DNA of 64,000 bases from Chlamydiifrater volucris (GCF_902806995.1 NZ_LR777654.1:620001-684000), one strand, 5' to 3'; positions 43,404 to 53,249 are shown, counted from the first letter of the stretch. Translations and numbers: made by a program. The notes: generated by a model from the letters alone, not told the origin.

Positions 43404-44903
43404 ATGTCATTACCCATAGATCGTCGTTCACCAGGTACTTCTCCTCAACCTTCTACCTTACAAGAACCACCCCAAGAAGAAAGAACCATCGCTCCTTCCC
43501 TGAAAGAAAAAATTCTTAGCACTTTCGATCTATTGCAAAACTTGCTCTTATTTCATATCCAACTAAAAGACAACCAAAAATCTGAACCTCACACATCGTT
43601 GTCTGAATATAACATTCAAACTGTAAAATCTACTTCGCAACAGATACAAGAAGTTATGGAAGAAACAACCAAAGGATGCATGGATATAGCTAAAGCATTG
43701 ATTGCTTCAAATATTTCATTGGAACAAGGGTTATCTTCTAATAGGTTGCTCACAAGTACAGAACTATCTCTTATAAAATCCACCTTAAAAGATTTCGAGG
43801 ATGCAGGCGGTACAAGCAGTACAAAAAGACCATCACCCTCACAAGAAAAGGAGCTTGAACAACACCTGCCATTGAAAAAACGAAAATACTTTTTAGAAGC
43901 CATCTCTACCCCCTCTCTGATCCCACAACCTAAACGATCTTCCCTGGAATCTGAATGTTCCCTAGAAACGGTAAAAATCCTCCTGGGACTTATTAAACAA
44001 GGACAACGAAAAGAATTTCTATGTTCCATGCACACACTCTCAGAGACTTGTTCGCTATGTCTACCTATAAAACATTTTCTTTCAACAATTCATGCTGAAG
44101 GTTCCCGAGCACCGATTTTGGAACAACAAATCAGTGTGCTATTAGACTGTACGACCATGGAAAATTTAGCTAACTGCTTGTATAAGAATAGGGACATATT
44201 AAAAAACCTACTAAATGCGAAACATATTCGCAACCACCAGCTAGCCACAATAGCCCTAGAGTGCGATATTGGAGATGAGATATGCCTCAATAATTTAGAG
44301 AACCCCAAAACACAGGCAATCATATATTCCCACGTAAGTAAGTTCACCTCTGAAGGTTTATCTTCTCCTTTTGTATCAAAAATGAAAGAGATTTGGGAAA
44401 GCTCTAATCTCCCTCAAGAAATCGCTAAATGCTTCGAGATCATAAATCCCGAAACAAACGAAGTCCAAAAGATGACAGACCAAGAGTTTGCCTCATTAAT
44501 CCCCTGTATACAACGTTCCCATCGATTCAGAGACCAAAGAAGAACTCATGGAATCAATTATTCCAATAGAATGATGTCGCCAAAGTTTGCTAAATTTTTG
44601 TCTTCTCTTGTATTTAGAACAGCCCAGATTATTCTACTAGACACCTTGTCATACGGTTCCTTACTAACAGAAGGACCCAACGGAGTACTTTTCCTAACGA
44701 AAGATTTGCTCATGCAAATTTGTTCTCTGATTCTTTGTTCTAATACATCCTGGATTCTTCGCATACTTCCTTGCAAAGCTAGTGTTAACCGTAGAGAAAC
44801 TTTGGAATTTGAACCCAAAACCACAGCCTTATTGCATGAAGCCATAGTCAGCTTCACTCGTAGGAGCGGCATCATATTGCTTGGAAGATGCTTTCTCAAA
44901 TAA
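43404..44903 (+). CDS. Array copy 5: NLS-like / Cys-His cluster protein
   Basis: 499 residues, starting MSLPIDRRSPG. N-terminal CMDIAKALIASNISLEQGL is nearly the same as in copy 4, and the linker reads FEDAGGTSSTKR. Basic motif LPLKKRKYF at residue ~155. Cys cluster C207-x2-H210-x5-C216-x2-C219. Core ECDIGDEICLNNLENPKTQ is the clearest version of this signature. C-terminal SWILRILPCKASVNRR. Starts 48 bp after copy 4, so they are probably co-transcribed. Confidence 0.7.
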   Translation: MSLPIDRRSPGTSPQPSTLQEPPQEERTIAPSLKEKILSTFDLLQNLLLFHIQLKDNQKSEPHTSLSEYNIQTVKSTSQQIQEVMEETTKGCMDIAKALIASNISLEQGLSSNRLLTSTELSLIKSTLKDFEDAGGTSSTKRPSPSQEKELEQHLPLKKRKYFLEAISTPSLIPQPKRSSLESECSLETVKILLGLIKQGQRKEFLCSMHTLSETCSLCLPIKHFLSTIHAEGSRAPILEQQISVLLDCTTMENLANCLYKNRDILKNLLNAKHIRNHQLATIALECDIGDEICLNNLENPKTQAIIYSHVSKFTSEGLSSPFVSKMKEIWESSNLPQEIAKCFEIINPETNEVQKMTDQEFASLIPCIQRSHRFRDQRRTHGINYSNRMMSPKFAKFLSSLVFRTAQIILLDTLSYGSLLTEGPNGVLFLTKDLLMQICSLILCSNTSWILRILPCKASVNRRETLEFEPKTTALLHEAIVSFTRRSGIILLGRCFLK

Positions 44904-44969
44904 GCATTTGCATTAAAAAATGGATAGCGTACACTGGCCACCTTTCGATATCACCCTGGAGCATATCGG

Positions 44970-46445
44970 ATGTCTTCTCCTGTCAGTGGGGCTGACGGAA
45001 GCCCCTCAAGGGACTCTCCCTCCAGTTCGTCTAGAGAAGAACCCCGCTCTTCCTCGCCCGCGCTTCCCTCCATAGACACAAGGATTACCAGAACGTTTTT
45101 ACTGCTTCAAGACTTGTATTTGGTTTCCTTACGAGAGATTCCTCTATCCCTTCAAGGGTACAATCCGATAGTTTTAGAGCAAACTGCTGAACAAATTCGG
45201 TCAATGATGCATTGGGAAAGAAATTTTCTCAAAATAGCTAGGGCTATGGTTAGCGCTAACATTACTCTGGAGACCAAACTAAGAGATAATTCGTCCCTTA
45301 CAAATCAAGAAATATCTCTGATAACAAATACACTACAAGACATTGCCGAGGCTGGAGGAAGTGGGACATCTACCAAGGCTCAGAAAGGAACCAAACGACC
45401 TGCCGAGACAGAAGATCAAGAGGTGCCCAAGAAAAAGAGTACATCTGTGCCCGGGACTTCCAGTGAATTCCAAGAAGAACAGAGTTTATGCTCTCCTGAA
45501 ACCATCTCAATGATTCTGGACATAGCTTACAACAGGCTGGGTTACAGAAAGAATGATTTCTTTTGTTACTACTTCCATAAAGAATTGCTTTGTCAGCATT
45601 GCCAAAGAGTTCAGAACTTCTTGTCTCCCCAAAAAAACAAAACAGAAATTCAGTTGCGCCAGCAACTGAAAGATTTGCTTTTGTTGTACACTAACCACAG
45701 AAAGCTTGCGTCTTGCCTACACAGGCATAAGCAGCTTCAGGAAGTTCTTCTACAGGCACAACCTTTTACTAACTTTCAGCTTGCTCTGATCATAAGTGAT
45801 TGCCAAGTTTTAGCTCCAACGGGCCTTCCTAACCTTCCGGACCCCATGAACCACTTATTCATTTACTCCCGGTTAGATAAACTAGTTAAGGAAGGTCTCA
45901 ACAGTCCTCTCATAAGAGCCGTAAGACAGGTTTGGTCTACGGATCGCCAACCCAGCCTGAAAGCTGACCTTATGGTGATAGCCTCTGACCAGTCTGGAGA
46001 AAAAATAGAAACCATCACCACAAGACAATTACAAGACAAACTTCCGGACATACGGCATTCCAAGTTAGTCGTAAGAAAAGCCTATTACATGAAAAAAACA
46101 ATGACCCCCCTTTTTTTGGAAACCGTTGCCACGATAGCTCTGAGAACTACCAAGAGCCTTCTAAAGCGTCCAGAATTTAGCTTTTTGACTGTGCCTTCGC
46201 CGTCAAAAAGAAGACTTCCTACTCTGGATTTGCTCCTTGATATTTGCGCCCTTGTTTTTGGTTGTGGAGGGGAATGGATGGCAGAACCTCCACCATCTCG
46301 GGTGAGCCAAAGAATTTCTCCCCAAGAAAGAAATTGTTTGTTTTTTGCATCGCCTCTAAGAGAGCTTTTGCACGAAGAAATTTTGAAATACATTGAAAAT
46401 AATAATATAGAATGCAACGAAAACTATTTATTTTCAAGAAAATAA
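44970..46445 (+). CDS. Array copy 6: divergent member with degenerate basic and C-terminal motifs
   Basis: 491 residues, starting MSSPVSGADGSPSRD. N-terminal FLKIARAMVSANITLETKL and linker IAEAGGSGTST are conserved, but the basic motif is changed to VPKKKSTS (residue ~152), the core to DCQVLAPTGLPNLPDPMNH without the ICLP Cys, and the end to EWMAEPPPSRVSQRISP in place of the LPCKAS block. The Cys cluster persists as C199-x3-H203-x4-C208-x2-C211. The frame is intact, so it may have taken a different role rather than be a pseudogene. G+C looks slightly higher at the start than in neighbours. Confidence 0.65.
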   Translation: MSSPVSGADGSPSRDSPSSSSREEPRSSSPALPSIDTRITRTFLLLQDLYLVSLREIPLSLQGYNPIVLEQTAEQIRSMMHWERNFLKIARAMVSANITLETKLRDNSSLTNQEISLITNTLQDIAEAGGSGTSTKAQKGTKRPAETEDQEVPKKKSTSVPGTSSEFQEEQSLCSPETISMILDIAYNRLGYRKNDFFCYYFHKELLCQHCQRVQNFLSPQKNKTEIQLRQQLKDLLLLYTNHRKLASCLHRHKQLQEVLLQAQPFTNFQLALIISDCQVLAPTGLPNLPDPMNHLFIYSRLDKLVKEGLNSPLIRAVRQVWSTDRQPSLKADLMVIASDQSGEKIETITTRQLQDKLPDIRHSKLVVRKAYYMKKTMTPLFLETVATIALRTTKSLLKRPEFSFLTVPSPSKRRLPTLDLLLDICALVFGCGGEWMAEPPPSRVSQRISPQERNCLFFASPLRELLHEEILKYIENNNIECNENYLFSRK

Positions 46446-46520
46446 AAAATCAATTCAATTGAAACAAATCATCAAATACACACAGAATTATCTCTTCTTA
46501 AAGTAATTAGAGATATAACA

Positions 46521-48029
46521 ATGACCTCCCCTGTAAATAGCAGGTCTTCCTTTTCTCAAACCACACAACAGTCATCAGACAGTTATTCCTCAGATGATGA
46601 ACAAGCAAGGTGTTCTACAGAGACTCTTCCTTCCATAAGCTCTACAATTTCAGAAACTTTTTTTCTTTTGCAAGACCTGCTTCTCTTCGCCTTAGAACAA
46701 ACAAGATCCTCGGGTGATTCTTCTGTAGAATCCCATATAAAATCTTCTCTTATAGATAAGTATTCTTTATCTACTATAGAGACAGTATCCAAGCAAGTTT
46801 TCGATCTTATGAAATCTACATCCGAAAGCTGTATGAAAATAGCAAACTCACTGGTGAGCTGCAACCTCTGTCTACGTGGTAAAATACAAAACCATTTAGC
46901 GTTGACAGAAGATGAACTGTCTCTAGTTCGACAAACACTAAAGGACATTAATGAAGCTTCAGGAAGCGGGCAAGGAAAAAAACGCACTGCTTTGACTGAA
47001 AAGGAAACACCGCTAAAAAAGAGAAAATCACGCTGGCAAGAACTCACTACAAGTGAAGTCTTTGTTAATGAAGCCCCAAAAAAATCTCTGCTGGCTATCT
47101 TAGAAACTATTCAAAACAATGCCGACTGGAGTAAAGAGGGTTTCCAGTGCCCCGAGCATTTCGAGCAGCCTTACTGCCCTTTTTGCTCCCCCCTTCAGAA
47201 CCTCTTACATCCCGTGAAACAACAATCAGAAAATGAACTCAGATGGCAGATTCAGGTGCTGCTACAATATACTACAAAAGAGGCACTAGCAAGTGCCTTG
47301 AAACACAATATTGAGGTGCAAAAAACATTTTTGCGCGCCAGAAGCTTTAATAATCTACAACTGGCCCGCATTCTCCTAGCTTGCGATATCTCCGATGATA
47401 TTTGCCTACCTAAAGGTCCTAATCCCAAAGGCCATGTTGAAATTCTCGAATGTTTATATTCTCTTGTTAATGAAGGACCTCAAAGTTCTTTTGTTCAAAT
47501 AATACAAACAATTTGGAGAAATGCTGATCCCACAATATTGTCGAGCTACTCCTTTAAGATAGCCTCTGACTCCAAAGGACTCAACATTCAAGACATACCC
47601 GTATATGCTGCCCCTCAGCTTATTCCGGATGTGAAGCGGTATTATCCCAGCAAAGACAAGAATAGTGGACTCATCATTTTTACTGAGAGGCCCATGACCT
47701 CTTACTTTGCTAAATTTTTAGCTACAGTTGTCCTAACAACCCTACAAGCTATTTTAGATAATCAAGAATTCCAAGCTTCTTTACGAGATTTATTCGTCAA
47801 ATCCCCTGAAGGAGAGTGGGTTCCTTCCATGAAATTATTCCTAAAAATATGCTCGTTAGTGCTTCTTTCCACCAACACTTGGAAAACATTTTCTACTCCA
47901 TGTAAGGCAAGCGTTCTAACGAAAGAACCCTTATCTTTTGAACCAGAAGCAATAAACTCGTTAGAAAAAAATCTTTTAAACTTCACAAAAACCAACTACA
48001 TACGCCTAATTGGAAGTGAAATATTCTGA
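46521..48029 (+). CDS. Array copy 7: NLS-like / Cys-His cluster protein
   Basis: 502 residues, starting MTSPVNSRSSFSQ. N-terminal CMKIANSLVSCNLCLRGKI; linker INEASGSGQGKKR adds an extra basic patch. The main basic motif is TPLKKRKSRW at residue ~163. Cys cluster C210-x2-H213-x5-C219-x2-C222 (FQCPEHFEQPYCPFC). Core ACDISDDICLPKGPNPKGH. C-terminal TWKTFSTPCKASVLTK. An AATTGAAACAAA element lies 52 bp upstream of its start. Confidence 0.7.
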   Translation: MTSPVNSRSSFSQTTQQSSDSYSSDDEQARCSTETLPSISSTISETFFLLQDLLLFALEQTRSSGDSSVESHIKSSLIDKYSLSTIETVSKQVFDLMKSTSESCMKIANSLVSCNLCLRGKIQNHLALTEDELSLVRQTLKDINEASGSGQGKKRTALTEKETPLKKRKSRWQELTTSEVFVNEAPKKSLLAILETIQNNADWSKEGFQCPEHFEQPYCPFCSPLQNLLHPVKQQSENELRWQIQVLLQYTTKEALASALKHNIEVQKTFLRARSFNNLQLARILLACDISDDICLPKGPNPKGHVEILECLYSLVNEGPQSSFVQIIQTIWRNADPTILSSYSFKIASDSKGLNIQDIPVYAAPQLIPDVKRYYPSKDKNSGLIIFTERPMTSYFAKFLATVVLTTLQAILDNQEFQASLRDLFVKSPEGEWVPSMKLFLKICSLVLLSTNTWKTFSTPCKASVLTKEPLSFEPEAINSLEKNLLNFTKTNYIRLIGSEIF

Positions 48030-48147
48030 ATAAAAGCACAAGGAAAGCTTTCTTGGCTCAAAGGGGCTATCTTTAAGTCTTTTTTATTTCTGGAAAAAGT
48101 TTTTTAATTAGAATCGAAGAAAACCAACTGTCCTTTGGGAAGAGAAA

Positions 48148-49752
48148 ATGGCCTCTCCTGTAGGTGGTGGAGGCAGCCCCTCCAGGCCTCCTCCTCCAGA
48201 AAAAGAACCACAGGTCACGAAAAAGTCTTCTATAACGGAGATGGTTGCAAAAACTTTAGCTCTCCTGCAAGATCTCCAGTTTTTCCTTTCCGAACCGGAG
48301 AAAGTTTCTTCCCCTATCATTATGGAGAAACTTCGTCACCTAAAAACGCTCCAAACAAACGCGGAAGAAATTCGCAAACTCGCTCAAGAAACCTCTACTA
48401 GTCTTAATAGTGTAGCGACAGCAATGGTCGCCTGCAATATACAAATCGAGAAAAAGTTAAAAAAAAATACAGAGCTCTCGCGACAAGAAATTGCATCCAT
48501 CAAGGCCGCCCTACAAGACATCTCAGAGGCAGGGGGAAGTGGATTATCTGCCGAGCATGCGCTAATGGAAAGAGACCCCCCTGCGCTCTCTAAAACATCT
48601 TCTACCGAACAGAGTATATCAAAATCTGAACCCTCTGTACTATTGCCACTAAAAAAACGTAGTTTTGCTCAAGCTTTCTCCAAAGAGGATCCCTCAACAG
48701 CATCTTCCGGACAGATTCTTTGGGACATCTTTTCCGCCACAGAAGCTCTTCAACCTCCATCCACTCATTCCCTACAAGCTTTCATTGACTTACTGGATAT
48801 GACCATTAGCAAGCTGCCTTGGCATCTTTCAAGCCTCTCTGAACATATTCATACCACACCGGTGTGTATTCGGTGCTTCCCAATACAAAAATTGCTTAGC
48901 TGCTTAGTCATAACAGAAAATGAAGCAACATTAAAATGGCAATTACAAATCTTACTAAATCACATTAATAAAGAGCAGTTGGCGCTAGCTCTTCTAAATA
49001 TACCAGAAGCTACGCAAGCTGTGCTACATATACCAGAAGCTACGCAAGCTGTGCTACGAACTCAATATCTAAGTGACTCCCTACTAGCCCTTATCCTTTA
49101 CAAATGTAATGCACCAGAATCCTTATGTTTACCTAAAATGGGACATCCCAAAACACAGGGAGTCGTATATTTTTTCCTAGAAAAAGTTATTGCCTTGGGA
49201 ATTCATAACAGAACTATCGGAATTATCCGAAGAGTCTGGAGAACAACTCGAAACCCAGAGTGTCTTCTCAAAAATCTGTCTATACGACTCGCTTACGACT
49301 CACGATGTTTGACTACAAAAGAGATTTGCCAAGAAGAATTCGTCAAACTTTTTCCAAAAATATCTAGAGCTTATCCATTCGGCAAAGGACAAGCAGCTTA
49401 TTACACGAGCAGAGCTGTCCCTTCGTCTTTCATTGATTTTGCCTTTTGCGTAACAGTGAAAACTTTAAGAGCGTTGCAGCAACAGCCTGAGGTTGCTGAT
49501 TTATTTTTAAAAAGCCCGGAAAACACCTTTATACCTCACACCGAAATGTTTATGCTTATCCTTTCGTTGACTCTTCTTTCTTCCAGTTCCAAGTATAAAA
49601 TTCGAGTTTTATCAAGCAAAGCTAGTGTCACTCGAAGACAATTTCTAAGTTTCAAAGAAGAAGAGTCTAAAGTTCTAAGCAAAGAACTCCTTGTCTTTGC
49701 TAAAAGCAATGGAATAAAAATATCGGTACCGTTGGCTAGCGATGAATTGTGA
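48148..49752 (+). CDS. Array copy 8: member with partly lost Cys cluster and internal 30-bp duplication
   Basis: 534 residues, starting MASPVGGGGSPSRPP. N-terminal SLNSVATAMVACNIQIEKKL; linker ISEAGGSGLSAE. Basic motif LPLKKRSFAQ at residue ~166. The first Cys of the cluster is missing (SSLSEHIHTTPVCIRC: H233/H235, C240, C243 remain). Residues ~285-304 repeat IPEATQAVLH twice in tandem. Core KCNAPESLCLPKMGHPKTQ; C-terminal KYKIRVLSSKASVTRR lacks the LPC triad. The frame is open, so drift or new function are both possible. Confidence 0.68.
   Translation: MASPVGGGGSPSRPPPPEKEPQVTKKSSITEMVAKTLALLQDLQFFLSEPEKVSSPIIMEKLRHLKTLQTNAEEIRKLAQETSTSLNSVATAMVACNIQIEKKLKKNTELSRQEIASIKAALQDISEAGGSGLSAEHALMERDPPALSKTSSTEQSISKSEPSVLLPLKKRSFAQAFSKEDPSTASSGQILWDIFSATEALQPPSTHSLQAFIDLLDMTISKLPWHLSSLSEHIHTTPVCIRCFPIQKLLSCLVITENEATLKWQLQILLNHINKEQLALALLNIPEATQAVLHIPEATQAVLRTQYLSDSLLALILYKCNAPESLCLPKMGHPKTQGVVYFFLEKVIALGIHNRTIGIIRRVWRTTRNPECLLKNLSIRLAYDSRCLTTKEICQEEFVKLFPKISRAYPFGKGQAAYYTSRAVPSSFIDFAFCVTVKTLRALQQQPEVADLFLKSPENTFIPHTEMFMLILSLTLLSSSSKYKIRVLSSKASVTRRQFLSFKEEESKVLSKELLVFAKSNGIKISVPLASDEL
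49000..49059 (+). repeat. In-frame 30-bp tandem duplication in array copy 8
   Basis: Two adjacent 30-bp units encode IPEATQAVL plus His or Arg. The DNA units differ only in the last codon (CAT/CGA), so the duplication is recent. Confidence 0.9.
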
Positions 49753-50041
49753 TGATTCTTGAAGCACAACTTAGTGTTTCAAGGCTAGAAACTTGTGTCT
49801 TCCTTTCCATCAAGAACACGGGATTGCTTTCTTATTGGATGGACTGAAGAGAAAGCAATTGCACTCCATTAAAATTTTTGGATACAGAAGGTCGAGAATT
49901 ATAAGCCATCTTTCAAGAGCATAAAAGGATTATTAAAAAAAATAATTTATAAAAACAACCAAACTGTCAAAAAATGAATTAAATTGAAACAAAAACAAAA
50001 CAACAATAAATTGTCCATCTTAGTAAAAAGTTGAGCATTAC
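49753..50041. other. 289-bp spacer between array copies 8 and 9
   Basis: The longest gap inside the first eleven copies. It contains a stem-loop (ATTGCTTTCT 49823-49832 with AGAAAGCAAT 49850-49859, 17-nt loop), then AT-rich sequence and the second copy of the 28-nt leader repeat. It may mark the end of one transcript and the start of the next. Confidence 0.5.
49973..50000 (+). repeat. 28-nt leader repeat upstream of array copy 9
   Basis: Exact copy of the element at 41811-41838. It lies 41 nt before the start of copy 9, close to the 35 nt seen for copy 4. Confidence 0.85.
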
Positions 50042-51559
50042 ATGTCTTCACCCATAGGTAGTAGATCCCCATCCCCGATACCCCACACATCCTCCCAAGA
50101 ACCGCCTCTCCAATCGCCCCTCTCTGGGTCCGTAAGCAACTACCTTCTACAAACCATGCTGTTATTAGAAGACCTAATGGCCTTCTCTTTGAAAAGAAAG
50201 CATGAAACTATCCTTACACAATCCCCATTTCTGAGAGGGCTAAATGTTCTAACAGTAAAGTCCACTTCCGAACAGATAAAGGCCCTTGCTATAGAGACAT
50301 CGAAAAATTGTGCAGAAATTGCCCAATCTTTGCTTAACTGCAATATTTCTATAGAATCATCTTTGCTAGCAGACAGAGTTCTTTCTGAGAAAGAATTAGC
50401 ACAAATCAAGGCCTCCCTCATTGGAGTCCCAGCGGAAAGTTCCGAAACGCCCTCAGAAGCAGAAAGTACTTCTTCTGGTTCATCCACACAATCCAAACAA
50501 CATGTAGCATCTCAAGAGCAAAGACACTTGCCGCTGAAAAAACAAAAACTAAGATGGGGATCCTTGGTACCTTTAGAAACTCCTCCTCTCCAGGAGAGTA
50601 CAGAACAACGGAATCTCTGTTCTTTGGAAGCGTTGGAAGCAATACTAGAGGTTGTCCATACGAACGCAAGAATAGGAATTGCTCTAGTCAAATTCTCTTG
50701 TCCAAGAGGACATACTGAATCTGTTTGTCATACTTGTGCACCCTTGCAAACCATGTTGACAAACATGCACTCCCCCCAACGAGAGGCTTCTATATGGCAA
50801 TTAGAAGTCTTACTCCAGTATACCACCGTTAAAAAGTTAGCTGCTAGCCTTCATGCAACCCCTTCTATCCTCAAAAAGATTTTGCAAGGGTCTACTTTGC
50901 TAAATCATCAGTTAGCCATACTTATTGACTCTTGCAACATACCTGATGCTATTTGTTTACCAAATACAGCGAATCCTGCTCTTTTAGCCAATTTCTGCCG
51001 AACTTTGGAGGAAATCATTTCCTCAGGGATCCAATCATCCTTTGTGCAAGCCATCTTGCGAATATGGCAGAGTAGAGAGTATTTACAAAGTTCAACGGCT
51101 TCCATAAAAATCTCTACAGATGAGGGTACTGAGAAACATGACTTTTTCTCCCTATCTACGAAAGTTCCTTACATAGTCCGCGCCTATCTACACCAAACCA
51201 AGGGGAAAAAAGTAACATCCTACAGAAGGGTTGCTATGACTCAAGCATTCGCTGACTTTGTGGCCAAAATCACTATCAAGACGGTACAAATATTACAGGA
51301 TACGCCGGAATATCAAGATATGCTTGTAAGAACTCCCGAAGGATTCCTCGCTAACATGAACCTCATAAATCGTATTTTTACTTTGATCTTCCTCTCCAGC
51401 GTGAAGTGGCAAATCTACATAGACTCTTGCAAAGCAACTGCTGGACAACTTGCTCAACGATCATCCCTTAGTGAAAATGAAACAGAGATTCTGTATGCAG
51501 CGCTGAGAAATTTCTCAAAACAATATGCCATTACATTACAAGGAAGCTCCTACTTTTAA
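50042..51559 (+). CDS. Array copy 9: NLS-like / Cys-His cluster protein
   Basis: 505 residues, starting MSSPIGSRSPSPIP. N-terminal CAEIAQSLLNCNISIESSL; linker with SETPSEAESTSSGSS. Basic motif LPLKKQKLRW at residue ~163, one Arg-to-Gln change. Cys cluster C220-x3-H224-x4-C229-x2-C232. Core SCNIPDAICLPNTANPALL. C-terminal KWQIYIDSCKATAGQL, a variant in which Leu-Pro is lost. The first 19 nt of the gene are identical with copy 10, a sign of recent duplication or conversion at the 5' end. Confidence 0.7.
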   Translation: MSSPIGSRSPSPIPHTSSQEPPLQSPLSGSVSNYLLQTMLLLEDLMAFSLKRKHETILTQSPFLRGLNVLTVKSTSEQIKALAIETSKNCAEIAQSLLNCNISIESSLLADRVLSEKELAQIKASLIGVPAESSETPSEAESTSSGSSTQSKQHVASQEQRHLPLKKQKLRWGSLVPLETPPLQESTEQRNLCSLEALEAILEVVHTNARIGIALVKFSCPRGHTESVCHTCAPLQTMLTNMHSPQREASIWQLEVLLQYTTVKKLAASLHATPSILKKILQGSTLLNHQLAILIDSCNIPDAICLPNTANPALLANFCRTLEEIISSGIQSSFVQAILRIWQSREYLQSSTASIKISTDEGTEKHDFFSLSTKVPYIVRAYLHQTKGKKVTSYRRVAMTQAFADFVAKITIKTVQILQDTPEYQDMLVRTPEGFLANMNLINRIFTLIFLSSVKWQIYIDSCKATAGQLAQRSSLSENETEILYAALRNFSKQYAITLQGSSYF

Positions 51560-51599
51560 AAAAAATTTATACAAAATATAGAACCGACTACTACTTCTA

Positions 51600-53225
51600 A
51601 TGTCTTCACCCATAGGTAATACACCACCCCAAACACCACCATTATCCCCTTCACATGATCCCCAAGAAAATGTAGTCATCCTTTCATCAGAAGAATCTAG
51701 CAGCGATAGCGAATCCTCAACACCTAGTAGATCAACGCTGTCCCACTCTGCACGAGCTCTTCTAGCTCTCGAGTCTTTACGAACATCTCTATCTACATCT
51801 TCCGCTAGCAACCAAGAAGAAACTCCTTCCACATCCAGGGAGGTGACTACGCAACAACAGTCATCTGAATCCCCGTCCCTACCCGCCTCCTCAAAAAAAA
51901 CCCAGCTCATATTTCAGATTATGCAGCTACAGGAGGAAGGGATTAACCAAGAATTGATCTCCCAAGCTTGCGAGAGACTGCAAATTTCTTTGCATCGACA
52001 ACTCAATGAAGGAGTTCCTTTCTCCCAAGAGCAACTACTCTATCTTCGACAGGTATGTCAAAGCGTTGCGCAGGAACAAAAAGAAGCAATTTCTAAGCGA
52101 TGTCGGGAAGAATTAGCAGAAAAACACCTCCCCTTGAAAAAAAGAAAAATTGCTCATGCGGCGCTTCAAACTCCGTCATTAATACAATCTCCTTCGCTAA
52201 TTCCTTCCGTACTGCTTCCTCCTCATCCTCAAGCGCAACAAATATCCGAAGAGTTCTTTGACTCAATAGCTTACATGACTTCTTTGGCTAAACTACCGGA
52301 AACTACTTCAGGTAGCTGCTCACATAACATTTGTGGAATCCTATACAACGAGGATTCCTGCCCTAGCTGTCTTCCTTTGAGAAATTTTTTAGCAACACAA
52401 AGAATAAATTTTGGACTCATTTTCCAGCTTAGAATGCTCTTCCAAACAATAAATAAAACGGAGCTTCTAAACGCTTTTCGTGTTCTCTCTTTTATTCCCG
52501 AAGCTCTATTTAGCAGAAAAAAATCTGTCTTATCGGACTACGAACTTGCCTGCATTTTAGAACTGTGCCCTTCGGGAAGCAACCTCCTGCTACCCAATAA
52601 AACCTCGCCACTCTCTCAGTTAAAAATATACAAAGCTTTAGCCAGTCTGTTAGCAACCCAGGCAACAGATCCACTGTCCCAAAAAATTCGCTCCTTGTGG
52701 AAGGAGGCTAAGGGGCCAATACCAAATCCAGACAATATATCTAACTTGTTTGTGATCAATAGAAAAGGCGACGTCGAACCTTTCAATAAGGCCTCTCTAA
52801 CCCCCTTACTATCCTCACTACATAGAATCTACTACCAAAAAAAACAAGGCGTTAAAGGGGAAATTGTGCTTCGAAAAAACATCCCTTCAACACTTTCGTA
52901 CAGTAACTTCATTACTTTGACCCTTACCTATACGCTCTCTCTTATGATGGATGACCCTTCCTGTAAAGATTTTTTCTTTACCTCGACCAAAGGTATTACC
53001 TGTTCATCTAAGATTATTGCTCGCATTATTGCTATGGCCTTAAACGCTAACCCGGCAAACACAATCAAAATTTTCCCTTGTAGAGCAAGCTTATCAACCA
53101 CAGAAACCCTAAATCTTTCTGAAGAGTTGAGAGAAGAGCTCTTTAGAGAATTAAGAAACCTAATCTTTCAAAACAACCCCAGAGGGATCCCTGGCGGTTG
53201 GTCCCTCTTTACATCAAAAAAATGA
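51600..53225 (+). CDS. Array copy 10: divergent member, Ser-rich N-terminus
   Basis: 541 residues, starting MSSPIGNTPPQTPP. The N-terminal ~90 residues are Ser/Glu-rich (SSEESSSDSESSTPSRS), followed by a helical part with EGINQELISQACERLQISLH, intermediate between the two N-terminal types of the array. Basic motif LPLKKRKIAH at residue ~176. The Cys cluster is rearranged: C240-x-H242-x2-C245 and C254-x2-C257. Core LCPSGSNLLLPNKTSPLSQ is poor. C-terminal TIKIFPCRASLSTTE. Confidence 0.67.
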   Translation: MSSPIGNTPPQTPPLSPSHDPQENVVILSSEESSSDSESSTPSRSTLSHSARALLALESLRTSLSTSSASNQEETPSTSREVTTQQQSSESPSLPASSKKTQLIFQIMQLQEEGINQELISQACERLQISLHRQLNEGVPFSQEQLLYLRQVCQSVAQEQKEAISKRCREELAEKHLPLKKRKIAHAALQTPSLIQSPSLIPSVLLPPHPQAQQISEEFFDSIAYMTSLAKLPETTSGSCSHNICGILYNEDSCPSCLPLRNFLATQRINFGLIFQLRMLFQTINKTELLNAFRVLSFIPEALFSRKKSVLSDYELACILELCPSGSNLLLPNKTSPLSQLKIYKALASLLATQATDPLSQKIRSLWKEAKGPIPNPDNISNLFVINRKGDVEPFNKASLTPLLSSLHRIYYQKKQGVKGEIVLRKNIPSTLSYSNFITLTLTYTLSLMMDDPSCKDFFFTSTKGITCSSKIIARIIAMALNANPANTIKIFPCRASLSTTETLNLSEELREELFRELRNLIFQNNPRGIPGGWSLFTSKK

Positions 53226-53249
53226 CAACCCAAGGTAAAGCATACACAT

